Positions 16,949 through 26,969 are shown, counted from the stretch's first letter. The stretch is DNA of 64,000 nt from an uncultured Christensenellaceae bacterium (GCA_910587455.1 CAJULK010000005.1:58335-122334); one strand, 5' to 3'. Made by a program: numbers and translations. Notes: generated from the sequence alone by a model not told the origin.

Positions 16949-17659
16949 TCAAATCTTTCCGTCGAGCCAAACGCGCAGTTCGTCGAAACCGCCACGATCG
17001 TACTTCGTTATGTCTGCGTCGGCAGTATTGATCATGCAGTTTGTAAGCAAGAACACATCAAAACCGAGCGCGCCCGCGATCATGTCCTCGCCCACGTCGT
17101 TACCTATCATGACACATTCTTCCGCCTTGCAGCCCAACACACGCATGATTTCGGAATAATATTCCGGATTGGGTTTACAGTAATGCGAGTTTTCGTACGA
17201 CGTTATGTATTCGACTTCGGACGGATCTATCCCCGCCTTTTTGAGCCGCGTCTTCTGCGCCGTGAGCGGAAATATGGGGTTTGTCGCAACCACTATGCCC
17301 ACGCCTCGGGCTTTGAGCGCCCGAACGGTTTCCGCCGCCTTGGGGTCGCACACGTCGATAGCTTTTATGCTGCAAAAATCTTCGCGGTAAAACTCGTCGA
17401 AGATCTCGATGTCGCCTTTCGCTTCTTCGCCGTAAATGTCCGCAAAAACGTCCCAAAACACCTGCTCGTTAGTGCGCGATCCGTCATTCGCGACCATCGC
17501 CGCAGTACCTTTCCATATGCTGCCGACGAGCTTCTGAGGCTCGTAACCGCGCGGCGCGAGCTTTTTGCACAGCCCGCCGAAATACTCTTTGACAAAACCG
17601 TCGGGATCGAGCGGCAAAAGCGTGCCGTCGAGATCGAAAAACGCTTTTTTGATTTTCAT
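16949..17659 (-). CDS. HAD-family phosphatase
   Basis: The 236-residue protein has the HAD motifs: DLDGTLL with the nucleophilic Asp at residues 9-15, a Thr/Ser motif II in VVATNP (about 120), a motif III Lys in CKPNPEYY, and GNDVGEDMIAG with the acidic pair for Mg2+. The cap is of the alpha-helical C1 kind between motifs I and II (HAD subfamily IA). The substrate is unknown. The start MKIKKAFFDLDG has AGGTG 7 nt upstream. It follows the malic enzyme gene by 41 bp on the same strand and is probably co-transcribed. Confidence 0.85.
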   Translation of the reverse strand: MKIKKAFFDLDGTLLPLDPDGFVKEYFGGLCKKLAPRGYEPQKLVGSIWKGTAAMVANDGSRTNEQVFWDVFADIYGEEAKGDIEIFDEFYREDFCSIKAIDVCDPKAAETVRALKARGVGIVVATNPIFPLTAQKTRLKKAGIDPSEVEYITSYENSHYCKPNPEYYSEIMRVLGCKAEECVMIGNDVGEDMIAGALGFDVFLLTNCMINTADADITKYDRGGFDELRVWLDGKI

Positions 17660-17700
17660 GATTCGCACCTAAACTGTATATTGCGGCAATGATCTCTGTA

Positions 17701-18852
<1,152 letters not shown>

Positions 18853-18914
18853 ACCATACCCCTTAAAGGTTTTTAATTGTGTAACGAAACGGCAGCCTCG
18901 ACAAAACCCCGAAA

Positions 18915-19399
18915 TTATTCATCATCGTGCGTGACGATATGCGCCACACCGTCGGGAATGTCTTTAAGATAATCGTGAAGAAAAAGCGGAAACGCTTTTA
19001 TATGCGGAAGTTTTTCGACGGGCACCCATTCGACATACTGATTGCCGAACACTTCGGGTCGGCAATGTTCGATATCGGCGGGATTCGGCTTCATCAAAAA
19101 ATACAGTGACAGTCCATGCCGCGAATAAACGCCGTGTCGTGAGAGAAAAAGTTTTCGTGAACGACGGCGAGCCTGTCTATATCGAACCGCACGCCCGTTT
19201 CTTCGTAAACTTCGCGCATAATCGCCTGCTCCGCCGTTTCGCCGTGATGAACGCCGCCGCCCACCGAATAGTAATAATCGGCTTTATCGTTTTTGGCAAG
19301 CAAAACTTTGCCGTCGCGAAGTATTATGGCGCCGACGCGGTAACGAAACCAATTCTTTCCGCGTTCGAAACAGCAATCTCTTTCGTCCATTATCGCCAT
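18915..19399 (-). pseudogene. Nudix hydrolase split by a -1 frameshift
   Basis: The 5' frame (19399-19094) gives 101 residues with the Nudix box as GGGVHHGETAEQAIMREVYEETGV; the canonical G-x5-E-x7-REVxEE layout is intact. It ends at a TGA directly after a run of six T. Reading one T twice continues in the next frame as LMKPNPADIEHCRPEVFG and on to 18915, which restores the usual C-terminal part of the family. The break is therefore a one-base loss in a homopolymer, either real, a sequencing error, or slippage at TTTTTTGA. It is preceded by a perfect promoter and a 50-nt leader. The substrate cannot be predicted. Confidence 0.8.
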
Positions 19400-19454
19400 A
19401 TAAACAACCGTCCTTTACGGATGCGCGCACGCACCGCGATCCGCATACCGTTTA

Positions 19455-19483
19455 ATTATAAACGCGCCGACAAATATTGTCAA
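19455..19483 (-). promoter_or_regulatory. promoter of the Nudix gene
   Basis: Minus strand: TTGACA (19478-19483), 17 bp, TATAAT (19455-19460). The leader contains an imperfect hairpin (about 19418-19443). It also holds an 18-codon frame that begins at an ATG 8 nt after the -10 box and whose TAA overlaps a Nudix ATG as TAATG. Confidence 0.8.
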
Positions 19484-19542
19484 TCGATTGCGCGAAACAT
19501 GGCGGATAGCTTAACATCTGCTATATAATTACTCCTTTGCTA

Positions 19543-21753
19543 TTAAAACACTTTCTCTAACGGCACCCAATGCTCGTCCGCCATATCTTCGGCAAACTCA
19601 GTATTGTTGATATACAAATCATTGTCCTTATCCCGCACAAACCCCCAATGCAATTTATGTTCCGCGGCGTATAACTTGAAAGCATTGAATTTATTTTCAA
19701 TCTGAATATCGATATTTTTATCTTTACCGTTACTTTCACCGCCCTTTGTTTCGATAATCCAAATTGTTCCATCTTTCTTTTTGACGATATAATCGGCATA
19801 AAATAACCATTGATGTTGCATTGCATCAATATAAACGATTGAAAAATATTGCTGTCCGGAATCGCCGTTTTTATATACCCAATCTATATCATCCCGTTTT
19901 TCGCAATGTTTCTCAAAAAGCATCTCGGATGTACTTCTGACTACGCTTGTTGCAAATCCTGACGTGTACTCTTCATAGGCATTACTCAAATATTCCACTT
20001 CATTCTTGACCGTAGGGTCATACTTATAAAAATCCTGCTCCGGAATAGAAAACGGAACGGTTTTCGGCTTAAACACAAGTTCTGTTTGTTCCGTTGAATG
20101 TGCCGTTGCTTCCTTGAAATCTTGGCGTAATTTTCTTGCATTGTTAATTACAAAAGCATAAAATTCCTTTGTATCAAGTACAACGAGATTTTTTACTGTA
20201 ACCAATTTTTTACGGAAAAGGCGTTCCAAAATAGTCTTAACTTTCGGGGTTTGTACATTGATTGCAGACTTAATCATATCTACACTGTGCATAAGAAATA
20301 TACCGTGCTTATGCGTGTCTACCACTCTATGTATCGTTTTATGTTGGTCGCTTTCTAACGTAGACGTCGTTCTGACAAATTCACCAGAAAGAATCTGTCC
20401 GTTAATTTTATCTCCGAAGATATATCCCTCTTCGGCAAGCAACCGCTCGTTTTGTTTTTTATCTTTCTCAAGACGATATTTTTCAGTTAAATGAGCGCAA
20501 ATTTTTTCGTAAACTTCACGCTCGCCCAAACCACCGTAATCCAAATTACGCAACTGTTTTTCAAGCGTAAATGTCTTGCACTTTTCTTTTAAGAAAAGCC
20601 GACGAGTTTCGTAAGCCTTATCAACGCTCGCTAACAACCCCGCTTTGTATTTTTCGTCAAACGTATAAACATAGCAAAAATCAAGCAAATCGTCTTCATA
20701 ATGTTTTGCTTCGGGCATTCTGCGAATTCTGCCTATTGTTTGAATTTCAAAACTTTCACTCATTCCCTCGCGCAATTTTACAAGTATCTTTGCCCGCGGA
20801 CAATCCCATCCTGTACTGATTGCTTGCTTCATAAGCAAAAATACGGGGATACCGTCGTTATCCGTCAGATTATCGGGCAGGGCTCTTTTATCCTCGCTCA
20901 TCCATTTAGAAGCCATTCCATTATCATATGTGTAGCCCATAGCTTCGAGCTTCTTTTCCACGGCGGCAATCGTTTCGGGATGTCCGCTCGGAAATTGAAT
21001 CAACACAAGCGGGCGGATCGTCTTTCCTATTTGCTTATATCTTTCCGCTATTGTTTTACGTTTATTATCCGCGAGTTCCAAAAGAAAGTCGTAATCGTCG
21101 TCAACTTCCATACCGTCGGAAACACCTTCGTTTACATACAACGCTTCAGTTATAAGCCCCTCATTGATAACGTCCACTTCATCTATCTCAAAGTACTCAA
21201 ACCGCTTGTTTTCTACCGCAGTCGCACTTACACGAATTATATTCTTTGCCGAAAAGGCATCGATAATCGCTTTCGCTTTTGCTGTATTATTGGAGTGTTC
21301 CTCATCAATAATAATGATAAAAGTCGTATTGGCGCGGTGCGCTTCTGCAATCCTGTCAAACAGATTTTTACGTTCACCCTCGCGCAGAGCCGTGTTGCCC
21401 GTCTTTGTAACGAGTTCCCAATTTATGAACGTAGTACTCTCGGAAGGAAAACCGCTTTGTAATGCGTCAAACAAGTTCTGCGTATTACGTTGCGAATTGT
21501 ATTTAAGCATCTTTTTACGACTCTGTTCTTCCAAATCGCCCTTACCGGGACAAAGCCATATGAACGCCGTCTTACTGTCGATTTTACTCAAATATTCTTC
21601 GATAAAGTCGATGAGTATAATCGTCTTACCTGAGCCGGTAGGCGCTTTCATGATTATCGTTTGCTTGCTTCGTTCGTCCGCAACCAAATCAATTAGTTTT
21701 AATACGGCTTTTTCTTGAAAATCAAATAAGTTTATGTCTATTCCGCCTACCAT
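19543..21753 (-). CDS. type III restriction enzyme, Res subunit
   Basis: Res supplies the ATP-dependent translocase and nuclease of type III restriction-modification. The 736-residue protein shows Walker A APTGSGKTI (about 37-45), Walker B as IIDEEH (about 155), the later helicase motif VSATAVE, QTIGRIRRMP (motif VI), and near the C-terminus a PD-(D/E)xK-type nuclease site read as YADYIVKKKDGTIWIIETKGG (Asp and ExK). It is shorter than EcoP15I Res (about 970 residues). It overlaps mod by 7 nt, so the pair is coupled. AT-rich codon use differs from the flanking core genes. Confidence 0.9.
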   Translation of the reverse strand: MVGGIDINLFDFQEKAVLKLIDLVADERSKQTIIMKAPTGSGKTIILIDFIEEYLSKIDSKTAFIWLCPGKGDLEEQSRKKMLKYNSQRNTQNLFDALQSGFPSESTTFINWELVTKTGNTALREGERKNLFDRIAEAHRANTTFIIIIDEEHSNNTAKAKAIIDAFSAKNIIRVSATAVENKRFEYFEIDEVDVINEGLITEALYVNEGVSDGMEVDDDYDFLLELADNKRKTIAERYKQIGKTIRPLVLIQFPSGHPETIAAVEKKLEAMGYTYDNGMASKWMSEDKRALPDNLTDNDGIPVFLLMKQAISTGWDCPRAKILVKLREGMSESFEIQTIGRIRRMPEAKHYEDDLLDFCYVYTFDEKYKAGLLASVDKAYETRRLFLKEKCKTFTLEKQLRNLDYGGLGEREVYEKICAHLTEKYRLEKDKKQNERLLAEEGYIFGDKINGQILSGEFVRTTSTLESDQHKTIHRVVDTHKHGIFLMHSVDMIKSAINVQTPKVKTILERLFRKKLVTVKNLVVLDTKEFYAFVINNARKLRQDFKEATAHSTEQTELVFKPKTVPFSIPEQDFYKYDPTVKNEVEYLSNAYEEYTSGFATSVVRSTSEMLFEKHCEKRDDIDWVYKNGDSGQQYFSIVYIDAMQHQWLFYADYIVKKKDGTIWIIETKGGESNGKDKNIDIQIENKFNAFKLYAAEHKLHWGFVRDKDNDLYINNTEFAEDMADEHWVPLEKVF

Positions 21754-23393
21754 GCTTGTCCCTCCTCTTTCAGCTCAAACTTAAAATATGTGTCGGGAAT
21801 AATATGAATCTCTATCCCGTCGAAGGTTTTGAGCTGTTCCGTGGTTAATAATACGTTCTTGGAAACATACAACGCTTTCACGCCGTTATATTCTCCGAAA
21901 TGTTTTTGCAATTCGTCTGCTTCCTTATCACTCATTACCATTAGATATTGACTACCGTCGATTTTAACGCCGTACTCAAGCTGTATCATTGCGGCGATAT
22001 GCTCCAAAAGTGCGTCGGACAAAAATTCCTCGTCACGCGCAACAAAATCTGTGCGGTAGTATTTAAGGTTTGTGGGAATAGCTTCTCGCTCTCCATATCC
22101 ATTGCTGAGATTGGCAATACGCTTGTATGTTACATTTTCACAAATCGATTGTTCATTATTAGTGCATAAAATAAACTTACGATTGCCTCCATCTCTTTTG
22201 TTTTGCTCTAAAACTGCTTGTGCCGTGGTTCCAGAACCCGCAAAAAAATCCAAAACTATTGCATTTTTGCTGCTTATTCCGTTTATTTCAAATGCAATTA
22301 ACCTTCTTATCAATTCACTTGGTTTTGCGAATTTGAAAGCGTCTTCTGTTCCAAAATGCTCTCTTATTTCTTTTGTGCCATCTTGCGTAAAAGGACCATT
22401 AAAAATAGTTATCGGTTTCCCACGACGTATATTACCAAATTCATCATATAAATATTTTTTCGCTCTAACGGAATAAGTTCCATCTTTTTGCTTATTAAAT
22501 TCAACTTCATCATTTTGTATAGCTGCTTCCAATCGTTCACGACTCCATACCCATTGTTTTCTTGGAGTAATTATATCACCATTATACTCAATATCATAAA
22601 CCAAGTTAGGTCTATCTCCTAAGCTCGTCGTCATTAAAGGTTGAGTCAAATAACCGCCTCTTGTCGAATACTTATCATCTTTCTTGCTATATGCCGCCTG
22701 TCCTTCTTCATCAAGCTCAGAAGTTAAGTCTTTTATCGGCTTCTTACTATAGCAGAGAATATATTCATGCACACTTATAAATCCAACTGTTTTTGCCCCT
22801 GCGCCATATTTATTTTTCCATATAATTGTTTCTACACGATTCTCTTGTCCGAAAATATCATCACATAATAACAGCAATGCCGCCATTTCATTGTCATCTA
22901 CACTAATAAATACTACACCATTTTCACTCAGAAGTTTTCGTGCAATATTCAGTCTGCATTGCATAAACGAAATCCATTTGCTATGCCTAAATCCATCCTC
23001 TTTTGAAACAATAGTATCATCATATCTAAAATCCGAGCCACCAGTATTATAAGGCGGATCAATGTAAATAACATCGATTTTTCCCTTGTGAGTTTTTTCA
23101 AGAAGATATAAACTATGTAGATTATCGCCCTCAAGCAAAAAATTGTACGGCTTATCGGGCGAGGCAGCAATTTCCCGCTCTTTCACTTCCGTAAAAACGG
23201 GTATATGCGTCCGCATTTGAACGTCGACTTTTTCTTCGTGTTCTTCCCACACAAGCCCATACTTTTTTGCATTAAGCTCGCTTTCGATCTCGCCGAGCGC
23301 AATAAGCATTTCGTCGTCGTTCTTGTGTTCTTCTTTAATTTTTTCCAAAAACTCAAGCATCCGCTTGCGCTTTATTTGTGATAGATTAGGCAT
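21747..23393 (-). CDS. type III DNA adenine methyltransferase, Mod subunit
   Basis: Mod recognises the target and methylates adenine N6. The 548-residue protein has the beta-class order: catalytic DPPYNTG (about residue 112) before the SAM-binding motif LDFFAGSGTTAQAVLEQNK (about 390). A type III N-terminal region with ENRVETIIWKNK-like segments and a long central target-recognition region lie between. The start MPNLSQIKRKRMLEFLEKI overlaps the preceding gene by 8 nt. The AT content is higher than in neighbouring housekeeping genes. The target sequence cannot be inferred from sequence alone. Confidence 0.93.
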   Translation of the reverse strand: MPNLSQIKRKRMLEFLEKIKEEHKNDDEMLIALGEIESELNAKKYGLVWEEHEEKVDVQMRTHIPVFTEVKEREIAASPDKPYNFLLEGDNLHSLYLLEKTHKGKIDVIYIDPPYNTGGSDFRYDDTIVSKEDGFRHSKWISFMQCRLNIARKLLSENGVVFISVDDNEMAALLLLCDDIFGQENRVETIIWKNKYGAGAKTVGFISVHEYILCYSKKPIKDLTSELDEEGQAAYSKKDDKYSTRGGYLTQPLMTTSLGDRPNLVYDIEYNGDIITPRKQWVWSRERLEAAIQNDEVEFNKQKDGTYSVRAKKYLYDEFGNIRRGKPITIFNGPFTQDGTKEIREHFGTEDAFKFAKPSELIRRLIAFEINGISSKNAIVLDFFAGSGTTAQAVLEQNKRDGGNRKFILCTNNEQSICENVTYKRIANLSNGYGEREAIPTNLKYYRTDFVARDEEFLSDALLEHIAAMIQLEYGVKIDGSQYLMVMSDKEADELQKHFGEYNGVKALYVSKNVLLTTEQLKTFDGIEIHIIPDTYFKFELKEEGQAW

Positions 23394-24165
23394 TAGTTAC
23401 CCCCTTTTCCACATACAACCTTAAATACGGCTCAAAAAATTTATCAAATTTGTCATACTCAAATAAACTTCTAAGTTCCACTATTAATAAATCTATTTCT
23501 CTTGTCTTTTCGGTCTTACAATATTCTAAATATGTTGCATAAGCAGACTGATTGTTTACTAATTGTGCATAATTAGTAAACTGACCAAAATTGCCACCAT
23601 TAATTTTAGACCAAGCATTTTGAAAAATATTTATGGCAACACCATTATAAAGATATTCATCTACTTTTAATTTTAACAACTTGTACTTATCAAATAATAG
23701 ACATAATACTTTTCTTAATTCATCATCACTTTGCGGCAATAGAAGTCTTGCTCTATTGACTGCCTGACATACAATATTTAATGCATTATTAAGACCATTT
23801 GAAAATATTGCAGGTAATTGTGCCCCGTTTTCAACAAAAAAATTAGAGAAAATTAAATATGAACGACCATCCATAAAACATATCGCTTCCAGAGCCGAGC
23901 AAAAATCATTGTAAATTCCTAAAATATCCGAATGCATTTGAATACGAATATCCCTCTCGTTAATTTGCTCCTGCATGTTTATATTTTGTTTAGCAATTTC
24001 TTCTTGTAACTTTTTATTGATTTTGTGTTGCATTATGGAAATAACAATTACAACAACAGAAAGCAATATAGGAACAAAAATGCCAACAATCGAGACCCAT
24101 AACGGTAAAGAATTCGAATTCATTGTCGCTATAATTTCGTCTATCTTTTGTGCTAACTCCTCCAT
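23386..24165 (-). CDS. membrane-anchored protein embedded in the type III R-M operon
   Basis: This 259-residue protein is of no family I recognise. The start MEELAQKIDEIIATM has GGAGG 7 nt upstream. One strong transmembrane helix (about residues 23-45, WVSIVGIFVPILLSVVVIVI) precedes a coiled-coil stretch (about 48-75, HKINKKLQEEIAKQNINMQE). A helical, Leu/Asn-rich soluble domain of about 180 residues follows. The layout is an inner-membrane anchor with a cytoplasmic sensor or effector. It sits 2 nt after the HTH gene and overlaps mod by 8 nt, so it is made with the R-M enzymes. Standard type III systems have no such component. A role in anti-phage response is inference from context. Confidence 0.75.
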   Translation of the reverse strand: MEELAQKIDEIIATMNSNSLPLWVSIVGIFVPILLSVVVIVISIMQHKINKKLQEEIAKQNINMQEQINERDIRIQMHSDILGIYNDFCSALEAICFMDGRSYLIFSNFFVENGAQLPAIFSNGLNNALNIVCQAVNRARLLLPQSDDELRKVLCLLFDKYKLLKLKVDEYLYNGVAINIFQNAWSKINGGNFGQFTNYAQLVNNQSAYATYLEYCKTEKTREIDLLIVELRSLFEYDKFDKFFEPYLRLYVEKGVTNA

Positions 24166-24167
24166 AT

Positions 24168-24371
24168 TTAGTCCTCCACTATTTCCATAATATCGGATAT
24201 ATCGCATTCCAACGCCTTGCAAATTTTAAGCAAGACAGACGTTTTAACGTCCTCGTTTCTGCCGAGCTTCGCCATTGCGGTTGTAGTTATGCCCGCCGCA
24301 ACACGCAAATCCTCTTTTCTCATATCTTTATCAATCAGTAGTTTCCATAACTTTTTATAGCTTGCCGCCAT
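24168..24371 (-). CDS. small HTH (XRE family) regulator of the R-M operon
   Basis: The 67-residue protein is one helix-turn-helix domain of the Cro/CI type: DLRVAAGITTTAMAKLGRN is the HTH, and SVLLKICKALECDISDIMEI is the conserved following helix pair. It belongs to the short YozG-like group. As first gene of the operon it probably plays the part of a controller protein, delaying restriction after entry into a new host; that is inference. A symmetrical 17-bp palindrome lies just upstream of its promoter. The ribosome binding site is AGGAG, 9-10 nt before the ATG. Confidence 0.88.
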   Translation of the reverse strand: MAASYKKLWKLLIDKDMRKEDLRVAAGITTTAMAKLGRNEDVKTSVLLKICKALECDISDIMEIVED

Positions 24372-24405
24372 ATCAAATATCTCCTACTCTTTTTAGGATA
24401 TTTAT

Positions 24406-24434
24406 ATTATAGCACACCCAAAGGCAAAACGCAA
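24406..24434 (-). promoter_or_regulatory. promoter of the type III R-M operon
   Basis: Minus strand: TTGCGT (24429-24434), 17 bp, TATAAT (24406-24411), with a leader of about 28 nt to the HTH gene. Confidence 0.8.
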
Positions 24435-24439
24435 GATAA

Positions 24440-24456
24440 TCTCCAAAATTTGGAGA
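24440..24456. promoter_or_regulatory. 17-bp perfect palindrome, probable regulator-binding site
   Basis: TCTCCAAA-A-TTTGGAGA is perfectly symmetrical and centred about 37 bp upstream of the -10 box, just beyond the -35. This is the position expected for an activator or controller-protein site. The adjacent HTH protein is the obvious candidate ligand. Confidence 0.65.
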
Positions 24457-24468
24457 AGATCTTATAAG

Positions 24469-24500
24469 CAAAACGGCTCTACTTTTTCGTAAAGCCGTCA
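24469..24500 (-). terminator. intrinsic terminator after the 262-residue orphan gene
   Basis: On the minus strand ACGGCT pairs with AGCCGT around a loop of about 14 nt containing a second short helix (TTAC/GTAG), followed by TTTTGC. The T-run is short, so efficiency is uncertain. Confidence 0.5.
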
Positions 24501-24507
24501 TAAAAAC

Positions 24508-25296
24508 TTAATATAGCCGTAATATCTCTGCGTCTGTAATTATATATTCTGTTTTATCTTTACCCATACTAATTGCGCTATAATTATTCTCATCTCTATT
24601 TACTGAAATTATACGTACTAAATGTCCATTGTTAAGTAAAACTATATCACCGATTTTATACTTCATCTCGTTTGCATTTTGAAATGATTTAGCCAAGCGT
24701 GGATATTTATGCTTATATTCAACATACTCAATATCGTTTTCATTAACTATACTAATGGATTTTTCATTTGTTTCCCACAAGTTTGTAGCTTTGTCAATCC
24801 AAACAATTATTTTGTAAATTAGCTTTCCCACTTTAATAAATAGCTTGACATTATCTATTATTTCTTGCGGCTTCTCTAAAACTTTATTTGTCACTTCCGA
24901 TATTGCCAATGCAATTGAAGAACGGACAAAATTCTTAGTATCATTATCCCACTGCCGTCCACCGCACTTAACGACAAAAGTTGCAAGACTATTTGATACA
25001 TTGGAAACAATTTTTGAACTGCGATAATCTCTTATGTCATCTAAAATATTTTTCTTTTCAATGAATCTTTTAGCACTCACATTTTGAGTCCGCATAACTG
25101 GCGGCGTTATTCTTACTGCTTGCTTTGGGATTTTATGTATATATGTCGATTGAAAAAAACTCGGCGAAGCTGCTTCTTTTTTTCGCTTTTTTTCGTTTTG
25201 CTCTTTATATTTTTGATATTTTTTACTACGTGACTTTTTTGTTAAGCCCTTTGACGCTCTCTCAAAAGCATCTCTGTCAGTTCCTTTGAATATCAT
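24508..25296 (-). CDS. hypothetical protein, AT-rich orphan
   Basis: I do not recognise this 262-residue protein. The start has AAGGAG 7 nt upstream. The N-terminal 45 residues are extremely Lys-rich (KGLTKKSRSKKYQKYKEQNEK), then comes an amphipathic middle part. The C-terminal 55 residues look like a small beta-barrel (MKYKIGDIVLLNNGHLVRIISVNRDE, then a Thr/Tyr-rich strand). That last segment recalls SH3-like or KOW-like folds that bind RNA or protein, but the likeness is weak. It begins 23 nt after the rlmD stop, so it may use that transcript. The composition is much more AT-rich than rlmD, suggesting acquisition with the R-M cluster. Confidence 0.65.
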   Translation of the reverse strand: MIFKGTDRDAFERASKGLTKKSRSKKYQKYKEQNEKKRKKEAASPSFFQSTYIHKIPKQAVRITPPVMRTQNVSAKRFIEKKNILDDIRDYRSSKIVSNVSNSLATFVVKCGGRQWDNDTKNFVRSSIALAISEVTNKVLEKPQEIIDNVKLFIKVGKLIYKIIVWIDKATNLWETNEKSISIVNENDIEYVEYKHKYPRLAKSFQNANEMKYKIGDIVLLNNGHLVRIISVNRDENNYSAISMGKDKTEYIITDAEILRLY

Positions 25297-25319
25297 TTTA
25301 TTACTCCTTGTTGAACCTC

Positions 25320-26963
25320 TTAAATGATTTCAAAATTCATTAGTGTTTCCTTTATTGCTTTGACCATTTTGGGGGTTGGATGCGCTCTTGGTCTTTTAAG
25401 TTCCTCTACTGCGTTAGGCGCGTCATACATAGGTAATCCCAAACCCCGTTTGACTTCGGCAATATATGCCGTATGGACTTTGAAGCCATAAGTCTTTTCG
25501 ATATAGTCTTGTATCTTCTTATACGTTACTTTATCTTTTGGCTTGCGTTCATCGGCTCGCTCTTTGATTTTCTTTAACGAAAACTGTCCCTCGTTCTCCC
25601 CGAATTCTACGTCAATGTTGATATGAGTGTCGGGAATTTTTTTGGAGAGCACGACGAGTGTCTCGACGTGATGCGTGCACGGAAACATGTCGAAAATTTT
25701 ACAAGCCGCGACCTTGTATTCCGCAGTTGCCGAATCGAGAAATATTCTTATGTCACGGCACATTGTGGCATGGTTGCACGATACGTAAACGAGTCGTTTG
25801 GGCTCTATACCGGCGATCGCATTCATTACCGCGGCACCGCAGCCTTTTCGGGGCGGATCTATGATCACGTCCGCGCCGGCAACGTCTTTTGCTATTTGCG
25901 GCAGAACCGACTCGACATTACCGCAAACGTTGGTTATTCTGCCGGAATTGCCGTTCAGTGCCGCCGTTCTGTCGGCGTCCTTTACCGCCTGCGGCACACA
26001 TTCGACCGCTACGACGCACCCACACTTTTTTGCGGCGAGATTGCTCGTAATGCCTATACCGCTGTAAAGATCGACAACCGTATCCGAAGACAAGCTTTCC
26101 GTCACCGCCGAATAAAGCCTGTCGCGAATAACGTCGTTCACCTGAAAAAACGACAGCGGCGAAAGCTCCGCGCGAACGCCGAGCACTTCGACGGCAAGGC
26201 GCGGTTCGCCCTTTACGAGCCTTGCCGTTTCACCCATGATAACGTTGTTCTTGCGCATGTTCGGTGATACGAAAAAATCGACATTATCGGGCAAACGTTC
26301 GGCGAGAGCGTCTTCCCCGTCGAAACTTTCTGCATTGATTACCAGCGTCGCCGACATGCGTCCGCCCGCCTCGCGCACGACAAGGTGCCGCAAAAGCCCC
26401 GTGCCCGCAGCTTCGGAATACACGGGCAGTTTACGCTCGTCCGCAAAATCGCATACGATTTTCGCAACAGTCCGCACACCGTCGCTCGCAAAAACACATT
26501 CGACGGGCTCTACGACGTGCGTATTGCGCCTGTATAGCCCGACCACCGTTTTTCCGTCCGACGTACCGAACGGGAACGACAGTTTATTTCTAACGACGGC
26601 AGATCCGTCGCTCGAAATAAACTCACTCGGAGCACAGCTCAGATTTGCTATTTTTTTAAGATTGTTTTCCAGCTCGGCAGAAAGAACTTCGCGACGGTAT
26701 TGCGCGCCGACGTGCCCCATATCGCAGCCGCCGCATTTGTAAAAATGCGGGCACGCGGGCGCGACGCGGTGTTCGGACGGCGACAGCACTTTGATAACGG
26801 ACGCCGTAGCGTATTTCTTTTTGACGTTTTTTATGACTGCGCGCACACGCTCGCCTTTGAGCGTGTACGGAATAAAAACGACCTTGCCGTCAACGCGCGC
26901 CACACCCTCTCCGTCCATACCGCTCGACTCTATTTCAGCTTCGATAACTTCTTTTACGTTCAT
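25320..26963 (-). CDS. 23S rRNA (uracil-C5)-methyltransferase RlmD/RlmCD type with extra C-terminal domain
   Basis: This SAM-dependent enzyme makes 5-methyluridine in RNA. The 547-residue protein has a TRAM domain (about 1-60), an Fe-S cluster motif CPHFYKCGGCDMGH (about 72), a Rossmann SAM domain with DLYSGIGITSNLAA (about 308), and the catalytic Cys in YVSCNHATM (about 398). An additional domain of about 95 residues follows the usual end (TYKKIQDYIEKTYGFKVHTA, then AEVKRGLGLPMYDAPNAVEE). It is Lys/Arg rich and may bind RNA or DNA. The start MNVKEVIEAEIE lies 6 nt behind a perfect promoter with no ribosome binding site, so the message is predicted to be leaderless. Confidence 0.9.
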   Translation of the reverse strand: MNVKEVIEAEIESSGMDGEGVARVDGKVVFIPYTLKGERVRAVIKNVKKKYATASVIKVLSPSEHRVAPACPHFYKCGGCDMGHVGAQYRREVLSAELENNLKKIANLSCAPSEFISSDGSAVVRNKLSFPFGTSDGKTVVGLYRRNTHVVEPVECVFASDGVRTVAKIVCDFADERKLPVYSEAAGTGLLRHLVVREAGGRMSATLVINAESFDGEDALAERLPDNVDFFVSPNMRKNNVIMGETARLVKGEPRLAVEVLGVRAELSPLSFFQVNDVIRDRLYSAVTESLSSDTVVDLYSGIGITSNLAAKKCGCVVAVECVPQAVKDADRTAALNGNSGRITNVCGNVESVLPQIAKDVAGADVIIDPPRKGCGAAVMNAIAGIEPKRLVYVSCNHATMCRDIRIFLDSATAEYKVAACKIFDMFPCTHHVETLVVLSKKIPDTHINIDVEFGENEGQFSLKKIKERADERKPKDKVTYKKIQDYIEKTYGFKVHTAYIAEVKRGLGLPMYDAPNAVEELKRPRAHPTPKMVKAIKETLMNFEII

Positions 26964-26969
26964 ACCGAG

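Noticed and set aside
19093..19099. Programmed -1 frameshift in the Nudix gene as an established fact
   Set aside because: The run TTTTTTGA would allow it, but the codon before it (ATT) does not pair well after slippage and no downstream stem is clear, so it is left as a frameshifted gene.
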